From NCBI RefSeq assembly GCF_947502415.1, contig NZ_CANMZV010000008.1, positions 124,001 through 188,000 on the forward strand: a DNA stretch of 64,000 nucleotides, written 5' to 3'. How positions within the stretch are numbered: the stretch's first letter is position 1; every line of letters begins with the position of its first letter. The notes below the pieces were generated by a model. It did not search any database. It saw only the letters and a program-made list of their open reading frames with translations, and was not told the origin of the DNA. The stretch comes from an uncultured Photobacterium sp. GTDB taxonomy: Bacteria; Pseudomonadota; Gammaproteobacteria; Enterobacterales; Vibrionaceae. This document shows positions 25,267 to 33,749 of the stretch, in pieces. Made by a program: the position numbers and the translations under genes.

Positions 25267-26610
25267 ATGGTGGCTCAATGTCAAAATAAATCAATTAATG
25301 GTCGTTTGGTTGCAATTGGTTGTAACTATGAACCTTGGATTGCGCTTCTTGAACAATCAGGTTGGAAAACTCACTGCTGCTATGACCTACGTACGGCTGA
25401 TTCAATATTGGAAGAGTTCAGTCCATGTATTTGTATTGTTGATTTAAGCAATAATGATTTTAGCTTAAATAGCATTTCTTTAAGGGCAAATAAAACAAAA
25501 CAAGTGAAATGGATTGCGATAATCAAGAAAGAGCAGTTGAAAACTGATGCTATTTGTCAGTTTATTAATAACTTCTGTGTTGATTATTTTTCAGTTCCAA
25601 TTCCTGGTAGTCATTTATTGGATACTGTGGGGCATCAACTAGGGATGCTGGAGATTGAAGCAAGCTCATGGGTAGAGATTACGTCTCAGCATGATATGGG
25701 ATTGTTCGGGGAATCAAAGTCAATCAAACAATTACGGGATATGGTACGCCGGGTAGCATTGACCGAGGTAAATGTTTTTTTAACCGGTGAAAATGGTACA
25801 GGCAAAGAATTGATAGCTAAGTCTATCCATAATTTGTCAAAGCGAAAAAATGCACCATTTGTTACGGTGAATTGCGGTTCGCTGTCTATAGATGATGACA
25901 AAATGGCTTTTTTGGATCGGACCCAGACTCAAGAAGATGGTTCGTATTTTAATGGAACAATTTTGTTAGATAATGTCGAAGAGCTTTCAAAAGAACTTCA
26001 GGATGAGTTGCTTTCATACTTACAGGTTCCTGCCGGGGATTCCCTGGATGAAGATTCTGCATCCGATGTCCGTATTATTGCGTCATCCAGCGCAGATCTT
26101 GAAGTTGCTGTGACGAATGGTGAATTTAGCAAAGAGTTGTACTACCGGCTAAACGTATTCCACATAAAAGTGCCAACTTTGCGGGAGCGTGGTTCAGATA
26201 TTTTCCTGCTGGCGGAGACGTTTTTAACTAAATTTGCCCGAGAGTACAGTACGATGGCGTCGTCATTTTCTGAAGACTCTAAGCAATTGCTTTTACGTTA
26301 TAGCTGGCCTGGAAACGTTAGGGAGCTGATAAATCAAGTGAAGCGGGCAGCGTTGTTGGCGGAAGGCAATGAGGTACGAGCTGAGCATTTCGATTTGCCT
26401 AGTAAGGCCAACTTGAAACAGAGCCTACGTAACATTAAGGATGAGGCTGAAAAAGATGTTCTGGTTGCTGTGCTAGAAACTCATCGAGGGCAGGTGGCTT
26501 CAGCCGCGAAAGATCTGGGAGTATCCAGGGCTACAATGTATCGTTTGCTGAATAAACACAATATTGTTCCTGATGTCCGGCATTACAATAATGGGTATGC
26601 GCGAGAGTAA
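25267..26610 (+). CDS. VpsR-like bEBP-type transcription factor with degenerate AAA+ domain
   Basis: 447 residues from the ATG at 25267 (AAGAAGG eight bases upstream). An N-terminal receiver-like domain (1-130) has CICIVDLS at the usual phosphoacceptor position. The AAA+ domain keeps Walker A (GENGTGKE) but lacks the GAFTGA sigma-54 contact loop: the text runs from NCGSL to a short acidic stretch. Walker B reads ILLDNVEE instead of FLDE. A C-terminal HTH (ASAAKDLGVSRATMYRLL) follows. This resembles VpsR of V. cholerae, a c-di-GMP-responsive biofilm activator that does not use sigma-54. It is next to the Fap-like operon and probably regulates it. Confidence 0.75.
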   Translation: MVAQCQNKSINGRLVAIGCNYEPWIALLEQSGWKTHCCYDLRTADSILEEFSPCICIVDLSNNDFSLNSISLRANKTKQVKWIAIIKKEQLKTDAICQFINNFCVDYFSVPIPGSHLLDTVGHQLGMLEIEASSWVEITSQHDMGLFGESKSIKQLRDMVRRVALTEVNVFLTGENGTGKELIAKSIHNLSKRKNAPFVTVNCGSLSIDDDKMAFLDRTQTQEDGSYFNGTILLDNVEELSKELQDELLSYLQVPAGDSLDEDSASDVRIIASSSADLEVAVTNGEFSKELYYRLNVFHIKVPTLRERGSDIFLLAETFLTKFAREYSTMASSFSEDSKQLLLRYSWPGNVRELINQVKRAALLAEGNEVRAEHFDLPSKANLKQSLRNIKDEAEKDVLVAVLETHRGQVASAAKDLGVSRATMYRLLNKHNIVPDVRHYNNGYARE

Positions 26611-26617
26611 GCTCCAC

Positions 26618-26646
26618 AAAAAAGCCCGGTTAACCGGGCTTTTTTT
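26618..26646 (+). terminator. Terminator after the VpsR-like gene
   Basis: Twelve-base stem AAAAAAGCCCGG/CCGGGCTTTTTT with a TTAA loop. It is symmetric and can serve the small minus-strand gene at 26682 too. Confidence 0.92.
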
Positions 26647-26681
26647 ATGATTCATTTATTCTCGCATTCTCAGGTTAACTG

Positions 26682-26813
26682 CTAGTTTACGATAATGATG
26701 TCGTTAGCCAGTTCATCGTCGCTGTCAACAGAGAGATAAAGCGTGTCTGGTTGCTCTGCCATGAGCTCATCTTCAGTTGGCGCAACAAACGTATATAGGT
26801 TCAAAGCGTCCAT
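26682..26813 (-). CDS. Small acidic protein, unknown
   Basis: A 43-residue open frame from the ATG at 26813, chosen because AGGA lies five to six bases upstream on the minus strand; in-frame ATGs at 26819 and 26825 are possible. The product begins MDALNLYTFVAPTEDEL and is strongly acidic (SVDSDDELAND). It ends 36 bases before a symmetric terminator that could end it. I do not know the family. Composition and regulatory signals support expression, but this remains a prediction. Confidence 0.5.
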   Translation of the reverse strand: MDALNLYTFVAPTEDELMAEQPDTLYLSVDSDDELANDIIIVN

Positions 26814-26954
26814 ATTCATCCTCATATTAGCTGCACATACGTGCGCTCTTAATCCTTATCTATAAGCCTAACCCTACAAACATTAAATGACAGTAATATG
26901 AAAGGGAGATCGTGATCGCAGGAATTTCGAGGTGTTGTTTGAAAAACAGCCAGC

Positions 26955-27932
26955 TCAGAGAGGGAGGTGGAGTATCAACGGACAATGATCCGAGAGCTGG
27001 TGCTGGTTTATAGCTCCAGCCGGATATTGATACTGAAAGATATTGCCGTTTGGGATGATAAGTTGAGCTATTTTGTCTGAGCCCAACGCGTGATCAATCA
27101 GATAGCGGTAGCGTCGTCGTTTCTTACGTCCATTTTTGTTGGAATAGCTGATGGTACATTTAGCAGTAATTTGCTCACTCAGTAATATCGCGGGTTTCGA
27201 CAGGGATGCATTTATTGTTGAAAGTAACCACTGATGCTTGCTGTTTAGGTGATGGTTGAAATCACCTAGTACCAGGTAGCTCTCATTGCGTTTATTTCGT
27301 GTTTTTATCCAATTATTAAGGATGTGGCCTTGCTTGCGTAGAACGCGGCAGGGAGTGCTTTTGAAGCTGGATTTTTGGCTAAAGCAACCAGACTTGAGGT
27401 GGACGTTGAGAATATGGAACTCTTTCGAATTCGTGGTTTTAACAGTGATGTAGCTACCGTATCTTAGCTTTCTTGTGTTTTTTCGTCGTTTCTGTTTGCG
27501 ACTAAAGGGCAGGTTTAAGTCCCTGAGGTCGGGATTATCAGTGACACGCAGCGAATTTTTGACTGCAAAACCGGTAAATTGGTTTTGGACTGGAAAAATC
27601 TCGTCAGGTTGCTGTGTGCGGGTCGAAAGCAATATTTTGTATCCACTGGTAGGGAGTATTGCCTGAATCGCTTCTAGGTTATCAACTTCTTGGAAGGCAA
27701 GAATATCCGGTGAAATATCTGTTATGAGCTTGGCTAAGTAAGCCATATCTGAAGATGTTCTTATGATCTTCTTCGTCTTTCCTTTCGCTACGCTAAGCCA
27801 TTGCAGGTTCCAGCTTACGATGATGAGCTGATGCTGTTGAGCATTATTTGAAGGTCGTGGATTTGCTGCAATCACAATATCTGTAATGAACAGATAACAG
27901 ATGGTGAGCAAAAAGGTTGGTAATAAGCGCAT
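26955..27932 (-). CDS. Exported endonuclease/exonuclease/phosphatase family protein
   Basis: This 325-residue protein has a signal peptide (1-22) and an EEP-superfamily domain. Motifs in order are SWNLQWL (start strand), FQEVDN (metal-binding glutamate), LNVHLKSGCF, LGDFNHHL and a final SDHCPLILH. These are the catalytic Asn, Glu, His and Asp residues of DNase I-like enzymes. Several Lys/Arg-rich stretches (RKQKRRKNTRK, KKRRRYRY) favour nucleic-acid binding. It may degrade extracellular DNA or phosphoesters. It is isolated, convergent with the preceding small gene, and divergent from nrdD. Confidence 0.82.
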   Translation of the reverse strand: MRLLPTFLLTICYLFITDIVIAANPRPSNNAQQHQLIIVSWNLQWLSVAKGKTKKIIRTSSDMAYLAKLITDISPDILAFQEVDNLEAIQAILPTSGYKILLSTRTQQPDEIFPVQNQFTGFAVKNSLRVTDNPDLRDLNLPFSRKQKRRKNTRKLRYGSYITVKTTNSKEFHILNVHLKSGCFSQKSSFKSTPCRVLRKQGHILNNWIKTRNKRNESYLVLGDFNHHLNSKHQWLLSTINASLSKPAILLSEQITAKCTISYSNKNGRKKRRRYRYLIDHALGSDKIAQLIIPNGNIFQYQYPAGAINQHQLSDHCPLILHLPL

Positions 27933-28377
27933 ATTAATGGATGTTTATCTCAGATATAGAAGGAAATACTGACTAAAGGTGAAGGTAGCGCTCTTAGATG
28001 GAAAAATATTGTAGTTTGATTCATAGCTGGAATCGAGTATGAACTGGAATGAAATGGAAGGGCTCTCAGTTACAAGTAAATGGGATACTAGAAAATGCTT
28101 GTTGTCTAATACTCAACCGTTATCGGTGGTGGGGTGGTTTTAGTTTTCGAGCTTGAAGAATCTGGTTTAAAAAATTTGATCTTGTGGTTGGGCAGAGATT
28201 GTACTGAAGCAAAAAATCGTGAGTGCTGATTCCATAATTTGCAAGGATATTTTTTTTAAAAAGGCGAGCTAAAAGCAATTAAATTTGTTGACAAAAAGCC
28301 GCAATAAAAAGCTTACATTTAAATTTTTGTACCATGTCAAAATCATCGGTTGTTCCCTGTACGGCCTTTGCGAAAAA
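27933..28377. other. Upstream part of the nrdD intergenic region
   Basis: No gene is visible. The stretch becomes strongly AT-rich after 28230 and leads into the FNR box. It probably contains the promoter of the divergent nuclease-like gene on the minus strand. Confidence 0.4.
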
Positions 28378-28391
28378 GTGATCTAGATCAA
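28378..28391 (+). promoter_or_regulatory. FNR box upstream of nrdD
   Basis: GTGATctagATCAA matches the FNR consensus TTGAT-N4-ATCAA at nine of ten positions. Its place about 110 bases before nrdD fits oxygen-dependent activation, as in E. coli nrdDG. Confidence 0.75.
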
Positions 28392-28419
28392 TGTTTATTT
28401 CCGCGATTTCTCGCCTAAT

Positions 28420-28466
28420 ACCCCACATCTTGTATTACCCCAATCACTAGACCCTATATTTTGTGT
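28420..28466 (+). promoter_or_regulatory. Pair of NrdR-like boxes upstream of nrdD
   Basis: The box at 28451-28466 (ACCCTATATTTTGTGT) matches 14 of 16 positions of ACACTATATATTGTGT. A weaker box begins 31 bases earlier at 28420. NrdR boxes usually occur in pairs about three helical turns apart. They would give repression when dNTP or ATP levels are adequate. Confidence 0.6.
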
Positions 28467-28499
28467 TTAAGTGACAGTGTCATTTCGTAGGAGCCCCGT

Positions 28500-30620
28500 G
28501 TGAAACCAGTTGTGATTAAGCGTGATGGCTGCCGTGTACCGTTCAATACCAAGCGTATTAAAGAAGCGGTACTAGGTGCAGCTAACTCACTTGAAGTTAT
28601 GGATGAGGCGTATGCTGCGTCTGTAGCTGAAAATGTGCTTTCTCAGTTTGAATCTGTAGAGGAAGTCGATATTCACGCTATTCAGGACGCGGTTGAAAAT
28701 CACCTAATGACGGGGCCGCATAAAGAAGTTGCGCGTGCATATATCGAGTATCGTCATGATCGTGATATTGCTCGAGAGAAGAAAAGTCAGTTGAATGGCG
28801 AAATTCGCGGTCTGATTGAACAAAGTAATGCGTCTTTGCTTAATGAAAATGCAAACAAAGACAGCAAGGTTATTCCGACTCAGCGTGACTTGCTGGCTGG
28901 TATTGTTGCTAAGCATTACGCTAAACAGCACCTTTTGCCTCGTGATATTGTCAAGGCACACGAAGTAGGTGATATCCACTTCCACGATTTGGATTACTCG
29001 CCGTTCTTCCCGATGTTTAACTGTATGCTGATTGATTTGAACGGCATGCTTACCCACGGCTTCAAAATGGGTAACGCTGAAATTGATACACCAAAGTCAA
29101 TTTCAACAGCGACAGCGGTAACGGCGCAGATCATCGCCCAGGTAGCTAGCCACATTTATGGTGGTACAACGATCAATCGTATCGATGAGGTACTGGCTCC
29201 TTATGTTACTGTAAGCTATGAAAAGCATTTGGCAGTAGCAAATGAGTGGGGAATTGCCGATCCTGAATCGTTTGCTAAAGCGCGTACTGAGAAAGAGTGT
29301 TACGACGCGTTCCAGTCTCTGGAGTATGAAGTAAATACCCTGCACACAGCAAACGGTCAGACCCCGTTTGTTACGTTTGGCTTCGGCTTGGGCACTTCTT
29401 GGGAATCACGTCTGATTCAGACATCGATCCTGAAGAACCGTATTGCTGGTTTGGGTAAGAACCGTAAGACAGCGGTTTTCCCTAAATTGGTTTTCGCCAT
29501 TCGTGATGGCCTTAACCATAAAAATGGCGATGCTAACTACGACATTAAAAAGCTGGCATTGGAATGTGCGTCGAAGCGTATGTATCCGGATATCCTGAAC
29601 TACGACAAAGTAGTCGAAGTGACGGGGTCATTTAAAACTCCGATGGGATGCCGTAGTTTCCTTGATGTATATGAAGAAAATGGTGAGTTGATCCATGAAG
29701 GTCGTAACAACCTAGGTGTTGTGAGCCTGAACTTACCACGAATTGCCCTTAAGGCTAAAGGCGATGAAGCTCGTTTCTTTGAGCTGTTGGACGGAAGATT
29801 GGCTCTGGCTCGTCGTGCTCTGGAAACTCGTATCAGCCGTTTGGAAGGCGTTAAGGCCCGCGTTGCACCAATTCTGTATATGGAAGGAGCGTGTGGTGTT
29901 CGTCTGAATCCGGACGATAATGTGTCGGAAATTTTTAAAAATGGCCGTGCATCGATTTCGTTGGGTTACATTGGTATTCATGAAACGGTTAATGCTTTGT
30001 ACGGTACCGGCGAACATGTGTTTGATAATGAAGAGTTGCGCGAGAAAGCGATCGCTATTGTTAAACGTCTGAAGCAGGCAACTGAAAGCTGGAAGAAGGA
30101 AACTGGTTACGGTTTCAGCCTTTACAGTACGCCAAGTGAAAACTTGTGTAGCCGCTTCTGTGCCATTGACACCAAAGAATTTGGAGTAGTTGATGGTGTA
30201 ACGGATAAAGGTTATTACACCAATAGCTTCCACCTTGATGTTGAGAAGAAAGTAAACCCGTACGACAAGATTGATTTCGAGATGCCATATCCGGAAATCG
30301 CAAGCGGTGGCTTCATCTGCTATGGTGAATATCCGAATATTCAGCATAACCTTGAAGCATTGGAAAATGTATGGGATTACAGCTATAGCCGCGTGCCATA
30401 CTACGGTACCAATACACCGATTGATGAATGCTATGAATGTGGCTACATGGGTGAGTTTGAATGTACTAGTAAGGGCTTTACTTGCCCGAAATGTGGCAAC
30501 CATGATCCTGCAAAGGTTTCTGTGACTCGCCGAGTGTGTGGTTATCTAGGTAGCCCGGATGCGCGTCCGTTTAACTTCGGTAAGCAGGAAGAAGTGAAAC
30601 GTCGCGTTAAACACATGTAA
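28500..30620 (+). CDS. nrdD: Anaerobic ribonucleoside-triphosphate reductase (class III)
   Basis: This 706-residue enzyme reduces ribonucleoside triphosphates to dNTPs without oxygen, using a glycyl radical. It begins with an ATP-cone (VIKRDGCRVPFNTKRIKEAV, 1-100), has a large catalytic barrel, and ends with zinc cysteines (CYECGYMGEF, CPKCGNHD) and the radical site RVCGYLG near residue 680. The GTG start at 28500 has GGAG six bases upstream and fits the E. coli start region. It is followed by nrdG, the activase, with a hairpin between them. Confidence 0.97.
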   Translation: MKPVVIKRDGCRVPFNTKRIKEAVLGAANSLEVMDEAYAASVAENVLSQFESVEEVDIHAIQDAVENHLMTGPHKEVARAYIEYRHDRDIAREKKSQLNGEIRGLIEQSNASLLNENANKDSKVIPTQRDLLAGIVAKHYAKQHLLPRDIVKAHEVGDIHFHDLDYSPFFPMFNCMLIDLNGMLTHGFKMGNAEIDTPKSISTATAVTAQIIAQVASHIYGGTTINRIDEVLAPYVTVSYEKHLAVANEWGIADPESFAKARTEKECYDAFQSLEYEVNTLHTANGQTPFVTFGFGLGTSWESRLIQTSILKNRIAGLGKNRKTAVFPKLVFAIRDGLNHKNGDANYDIKKLALECASKRMYPDILNYDKVVEVTGSFKTPMGCRSFLDVYEENGELIHEGRNNLGVVSLNLPRIALKAKGDEARFFELLDGRLALARRALETRISRLEGVKARVAPILYMEGACGVRLNPDDNVSEIFKNGRASISLGYIGIHETVNALYGTGEHVFDNEELREKAIAIVKRLKQATESWKKETGYGFSLYSTPSENLCSRFCAIDTKEFGVVDGVTDKGYYTNSFHLDVEKKVNPYDKIDFEMPYPEIASGGFICYGEYPNIQHNLEALENVWDYSYSRVPYYGTNTPIDECYECGYMGEFECTSKGFTCPKCGNHDPAKVSVTRRVCGYLGSPDARPFNFGKQEEVKRRVKHM

Positions 30621-30669
30621 TTTGTACCCTCACTCTTTTCTATAAGTCGCATTGTGTCCGATGAATTTA

Positions 30670-30698
30670 GAAGTGCCTTTCCGGCACTTCTTGTTTTT
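30670..30698 (+). terminator. Hairpin between nrdD and nrdG
   Basis: Stem GAAGTGCC/GGCACTTC with loop TTTCC, followed by TTGTTTTT. It may lower nrdG expression relative to nrdD by partial termination. Confidence 0.65.
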
Positions 30699-30712
30699 GG
30701 TGAATGAATAAG

Positions 30713-31195
30713 ATGAATTACCATAACTATTATCCTGTTGATATCGTAAATGGTCCTGGTACGCGCTGTACCTTGTTTGTTTCTGGCTGTGAGCACCAGT
30801 GCCGGGGTTGCTATAACCAAAGTACATGGCGATTAGACAGTGGGCACCCATTTACTCAGGAAATGGAAGATCAGGTTATTCGTGATCTTAATGACACTCG
30901 GATCAAGCGACGCGGGTTGTCACTCTCTGGTGGTGACCCACTTCATCCAGCTAACGTCGAAGCCGTTTTGAAGTTAGTACTGCGAGTGAGGGAAGAGTGT
31001 GAAGGGAAAGATATTTGGTTATGGTCCGGTTATTTACTGGGTGAGCTGACGGATGCACAGCGTGAAGTAATAGCGCTTGTTGATGTAATGGTCGACGGAA
31101 AATATGAACATGAAAAGCGCGACCCTTCGCTGGTATGGCGAGGCAGTGATAACCAGATGATTCACTATTTCAATTCGGATGATGTCGGTTGTTAG
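30713..31195 (+). CDS. nrdG: Anaerobic ribonucleotide reductase activating protein
   Basis: This 160-residue radical-SAM protein puts the glycyl radical onto NrdD. It starts MNYHNYYPVDIVNGPGTRCTLF like E. coli NrdG, so I prefer ATG 30713 over ATG 30704. The cluster motif is GCEHQCRGCYN (CxxxCxxC), with LSGGDPLHPANV following for SAM binding. It is encoded 92 bases behind nrdD and shares its promoter unless the intervening hairpin stops transcription. Confidence 0.95.
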   Translation: MNYHNYYPVDIVNGPGTRCTLFVSGCEHQCRGCYNQSTWRLDSGHPFTQEMEDQVIRDLNDTRIKRRGLSLSGGDPLHPANVEAVLKLVLRVREECEGKDIWLWSGYLLGELTDAQREVIALVDVMVDGKYEHEKRDPSLVWRGSDNQMIHYFNSDDVGC

Positions 31196-31262
31196 ATTTT
31201 TGTGATCAAATTACTGATATTAATGTGAGTTATCCACTGTTTCTGTGTATAACTGTGGGAAA

Positions 31263-31290
31263 AGAGAGTGCATGAAACCATACACTCTCT
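31263..31290 (+). terminator. Terminator-like hairpin after nrdG
   Basis: Eight-base stem AGAGAGTG/CACTCTCT extended by ATG/CAT inside. The T-run is poor, so confidence is moderate. Confidence 0.55.
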
Positions 31291-31413
31291 GATTATTAAA
31301 ATATTTTCATTGCTACTCTGTGATTAATCAAGTCTAGGCTTTGGCTGGTTTCGCTTCCATCCTGTGACCAGTTAAGGTAAATTTCACCCCTCTTTTTTGC
31401 TGTTGGAGGCGTT

Positions 31414-31677
31414 ATGTCGCGCACCATTATCTATACCTATAAGGAACAAGAGAAACAGTTAGCGTTTTCTTATAGCCAATACCGAACCATTCATGAAGCT
31501 GTAGCTGCTGCTGAAGGTATTGATTTGACTGAGTACCTGAGAATGGAACAGCAAGTTGAAGCTGTCTCTTCTGGCTCGAAGGCAATGAGAGATTATCGTG
31601 ACAACCATTTTAAGAAGCTAGGCTTCGGTAAGATCACGCTTGCTAAGAAAGAAAATCGCGGTATTGGCGAAAAATAA
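31414..31677 (+). CDS. DUF2960 family protein
   Basis: This 87-residue basic protein starts MSRTIIYTYKEQEKQLAFSYSQY and ends KLGFGKITLAKKENRG, which I recognise as DUF2960 of Vibrionaceae. It has no signal peptide. It is monocistronic, with a convergent terminator after it. Function unknown. Confidence 0.78.
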   Translation: MSRTIIYTYKEQEKQLAFSYSQYRTIHEAVAAAEGIDLTEYLRMEQQVEAVSSGSKAMRDYRDNHFKKLGFGKITLAKKENRGIGEK

Positions 31678-31696
31678 TCGTGGTATTGAGATATTA

Positions 31697-31724
31697 AAGA
31701 AGGGGGCTTTTTAGCCCTTTTTTA
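31697..31724. terminator. Convergent terminator
   Basis: GGGCT/AGCCC stem with TTTT loop and a run of six T. The hairpin overlaps the stop codon of the minus-strand ceramidase-like gene. Confidence 0.75.
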
Positions 31725-32490
31725 GTTTTGAGCGTTTGATTAATCCCCAATAGACGAAAAATCCCCCTAATGCGGCAAACAAGTGCTTAATACTGTGCCC
31801 GCTTATTTCTCCTGTTAGTTGATATAGAAAATCATCATTGGATTCAGCCCACTTAGCCAGAGCGTATGCAATCAATGCATAAATATAGAACCGACCGTGG
31901 CTAAAGTTTGAAGTAAACAGCCATACCGCAAGGGGAAGGTGAACAATAGGGATAACCTGAACCAAGATATAGGCAGATAAATCTCCTCTGCCCGTCAGGG
32001 TGTCGCTGATGTACCAGTAGAGCACGGCAAGCATGCTATAGGTGATAAGCGGAAAGAGCAGTCGTTGGCCTAGTGTTGGTGAAATATATTCAGTCAGCAC
32101 TATGCAATAAAGGGCTATAAAGGCTACGCTGAGGCTGATTCGGTCGAGCATCAGGCTAAAAGCGTCGGGCACTAGGTGATAGTAGCTTGAGCCAAAAAAG
32201 ATTGCGATAAGCCCAACAAAGAAAGTCATATAGCTTTTATTGGCTATTGGCTCAATAGAGAGTATTTTTTTCCTGTTGTATTTATTCAGCCCAAGGATGC
32301 CAACGATGAGAAAAGGTAGATTGGTGATGACATTCCAGAAATTCGGAATGCCTAGTAAAGTGCGCTGATCGGCGTAATTGTAGAAGTTTCGGCTTTGCCG
32401 GATAGGAGCAAAATACATGGCAAGGGCAGCGAGTACCAGTGCTGAGATTATTAGAACCCAAAATCGGTATTGCTCTTGTTTTTTTGTCAT
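31711..32490 (-). CDS. Ceramidase-like (CREST superfamily) membrane hydrolase
   Basis: This integral membrane protein of about 259 residues (ATG at 32490; a GTG at 32499 is possible) has seven predicted hydrophobic segments. Key motifs are FFGSSYYHLVPD (near 105), MLDRISLSVAF, and GEISGHSIKHLFAALGG near the end. The histidine and aspartate set matches the zinc site of alkaline ceramidases and related CREST hydrolases. In bacteria the substrate is unlikely to be ceramide in most species; a lipid amide is possible. Isolated gene. Confidence 0.75.
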   Translation of the reverse strand: MTKKQEQYRFWVLIISALVLAALAMYFAPIRQSRNFYNYADQRTLLGIPNFWNVITNLPFLIVGILGLNKYNRKKILSIEPIANKSYMTFFVGLIAIFFGSSYYHLVPDAFSLMLDRISLSVAFIALYCIVLTEYISPTLGQRLLFPLITYSMLAVLYWYISDTLTGRGDLSAYILVQVIPIVHLPLAVWLFTSNFSHGRFYIYALIAYALAKWAESNDDFLYQLTGEISGHSIKHLFAALGGFFVYWGLIKRSKLKKG

Positions 32491-32586
32491 GGGATTCACG
32501 TTAATGAATAGATGTGTTGGTAAACATTCCTTTATACTTTATTTACTAAAGCGTAAATGATTGGTCTTCTAACTCTATCGTGCTAG

Positions 32587-33012
32587 TTAAGAAGTGGCGG
32601 GATTTGAGTTTTGGGTTATACATTCCTCTTTCATAATAGCAAGTCCCAGGTTGAAGCACTCTCGCCAAGCTTGTTCAATTTCTTTGTTATAGTACGGATC
32701 GCAAATTTCGACGGCTTCTAGTAGGCTATTGAACCAGACATCGAAATCCAGTGGATCAACACCAATACCATTTGGTCCGTGTCGTTTGCCGAAATGACGA
32801 AGCGACTCTCTTGCACCTTCAGAGGTCGATGCTAGCAGAATAATGGCAATCGAAGCTTTTAGCATTTTCACTTGTTTTTGCATATCAACGTTAGCAAACT
32901 GCTGGCGGAACTTATCGTCCTTGTTCCAGAAGAGTTCGTAGAACAAGAAGAGAAAATTGGGGTCGTGATTACACCTAGCGTAGCTATCGTTAAATGTTTC
33001 GTGAAGGTCCAT
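32587..33012 (-). CDS. Bacterial globin
   Basis: 141 residues from the ATG at 33012, which has GGAG eight bases upstream and gives the start MDLHETFNDSY. The globin helices are visible: FLFLFYELFWNKDDKFRQQF, the E-helix region with KMLKASIAIILL, and the F-helix HFGKRHGPNGIGVDPLDFDVW whose His (KRHG) is the likely proximal heme ligand. WRECFNLGLAIM ends the H-helix. Likely role: oxygen or NO binding or sensing. No partner gene is adjacent. Confidence 0.8.
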   Translation of the reverse strand: MDLHETFNDSYARCNHDPNFLFLFYELFWNKDDKFRQQFANVDMQKQVKMLKASIAIILLASTSEGARESLRHFGKRHGPNGIGVDPLDFDVWFNSLLEAVEICDPYYNKEIEQAWRECFNLGLAIMKEECITQNSNPATS

Positions 33013-33172
33013 TCCATACTCTCCTAGTCTGCTCATACCAAATTGAGTTAAGGATAAGCAGTTAACTACTATAGTAGATTATGTACTTGAATTGCCAATG
33101 TGCAACCAGTCTATCATGGAGTGTGAGCGAGACATTTTTTTAGTGCGAAGAAAAAGCCCCTGGAGATCAGTG

Positions 33173-33523
33173 TTAGAGCTCATTATATTTCCTGGCATTG
33201 CCAAAGCATTTTTCAACAGGATATTTTTGTGTGTTTTTTACTAACTTTTTTTCGCATGCTTTGATGACATCAATATCACATTGGTCTGCGAGCCTTACTA
33301 AGTACATCAGAACATCAGCAATTTCTTCTTCAAGGTGAGCTTTTTTATCCTTCGGGAGTTGCTTGCTCTGCTCCGGGGTTAGCCACTGAAAAATTTCGGT
33401 GAGCTCACCGACTTCACCGCTCAAGGCCATAGCCAGGTTTTTTGGAGTATGAAATTGCGCCCAGTTACGCTCAGCAGCGAATTGTGCGAGTTGTTGTTGA
33501 AGGTGTTTAATTTCAGAAGACAT
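33173..33523 (-). CDS. MazG-like nucleotide pyrophosphohydrolase
   Basis: This 116-residue all-helical protein has the MazG-type metal site: LSGEVGELTEIFQW and, after about 20 residues, EEEIADVLMYLVRLAD. Such small single-domain enzymes hydrolyse non-canonical NTPs or dCTP/dUTP. It is the size of the RS21-C6/dCTPase group. It is transcribed alone, with a short hairpin upstream at 33554-33578. Confidence 0.88.
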   Translation of the reverse strand: MSSEIKHLQQQLAQFAAERNWAQFHTPKNLAMALSGEVGELTEIFQWLTPEQSKQLPKDKKAHLEEEIADVLMYLVRLADQCDIDVIKACEKKLVKNTQKYPVEKCFGNARKYNEL

Positions 33524-33749
33524 GTGTATTTCACTTTATTTCTTGATTTGACGAAGCACCGTCACCGGTACGGTGCTTTGTTAGTAATTATACCAATCAG
33601 CATAAGTATTTGATCATTCTTGCTGTTTAAAATCACCTATTACAGCGTTAGAATTTTGTAATTAGCGCCACTAGTTACTGTAAATTCTTTCTTGTCCTAG
33701 GCGATTTTCTCTGCGCAATTATCTGAATACTTACATATCTCGGTTGTTA

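Noticed and set aside
29733..30503. 256-codon open frame on the minus strand inside nrdD
   Set aside because: It lies fully antisense to a well-conserved gene and has no ribosome site or recognisable motif; it is a by-product of nrdD codon use.
33554..33578. Hairpin AAGCACCGT/ACGGTGCTT as terminator
   Set aside because: Strong stem but no T-run on either strand and an unclear gene to serve; kept only as a mention under the MazG-like gene.
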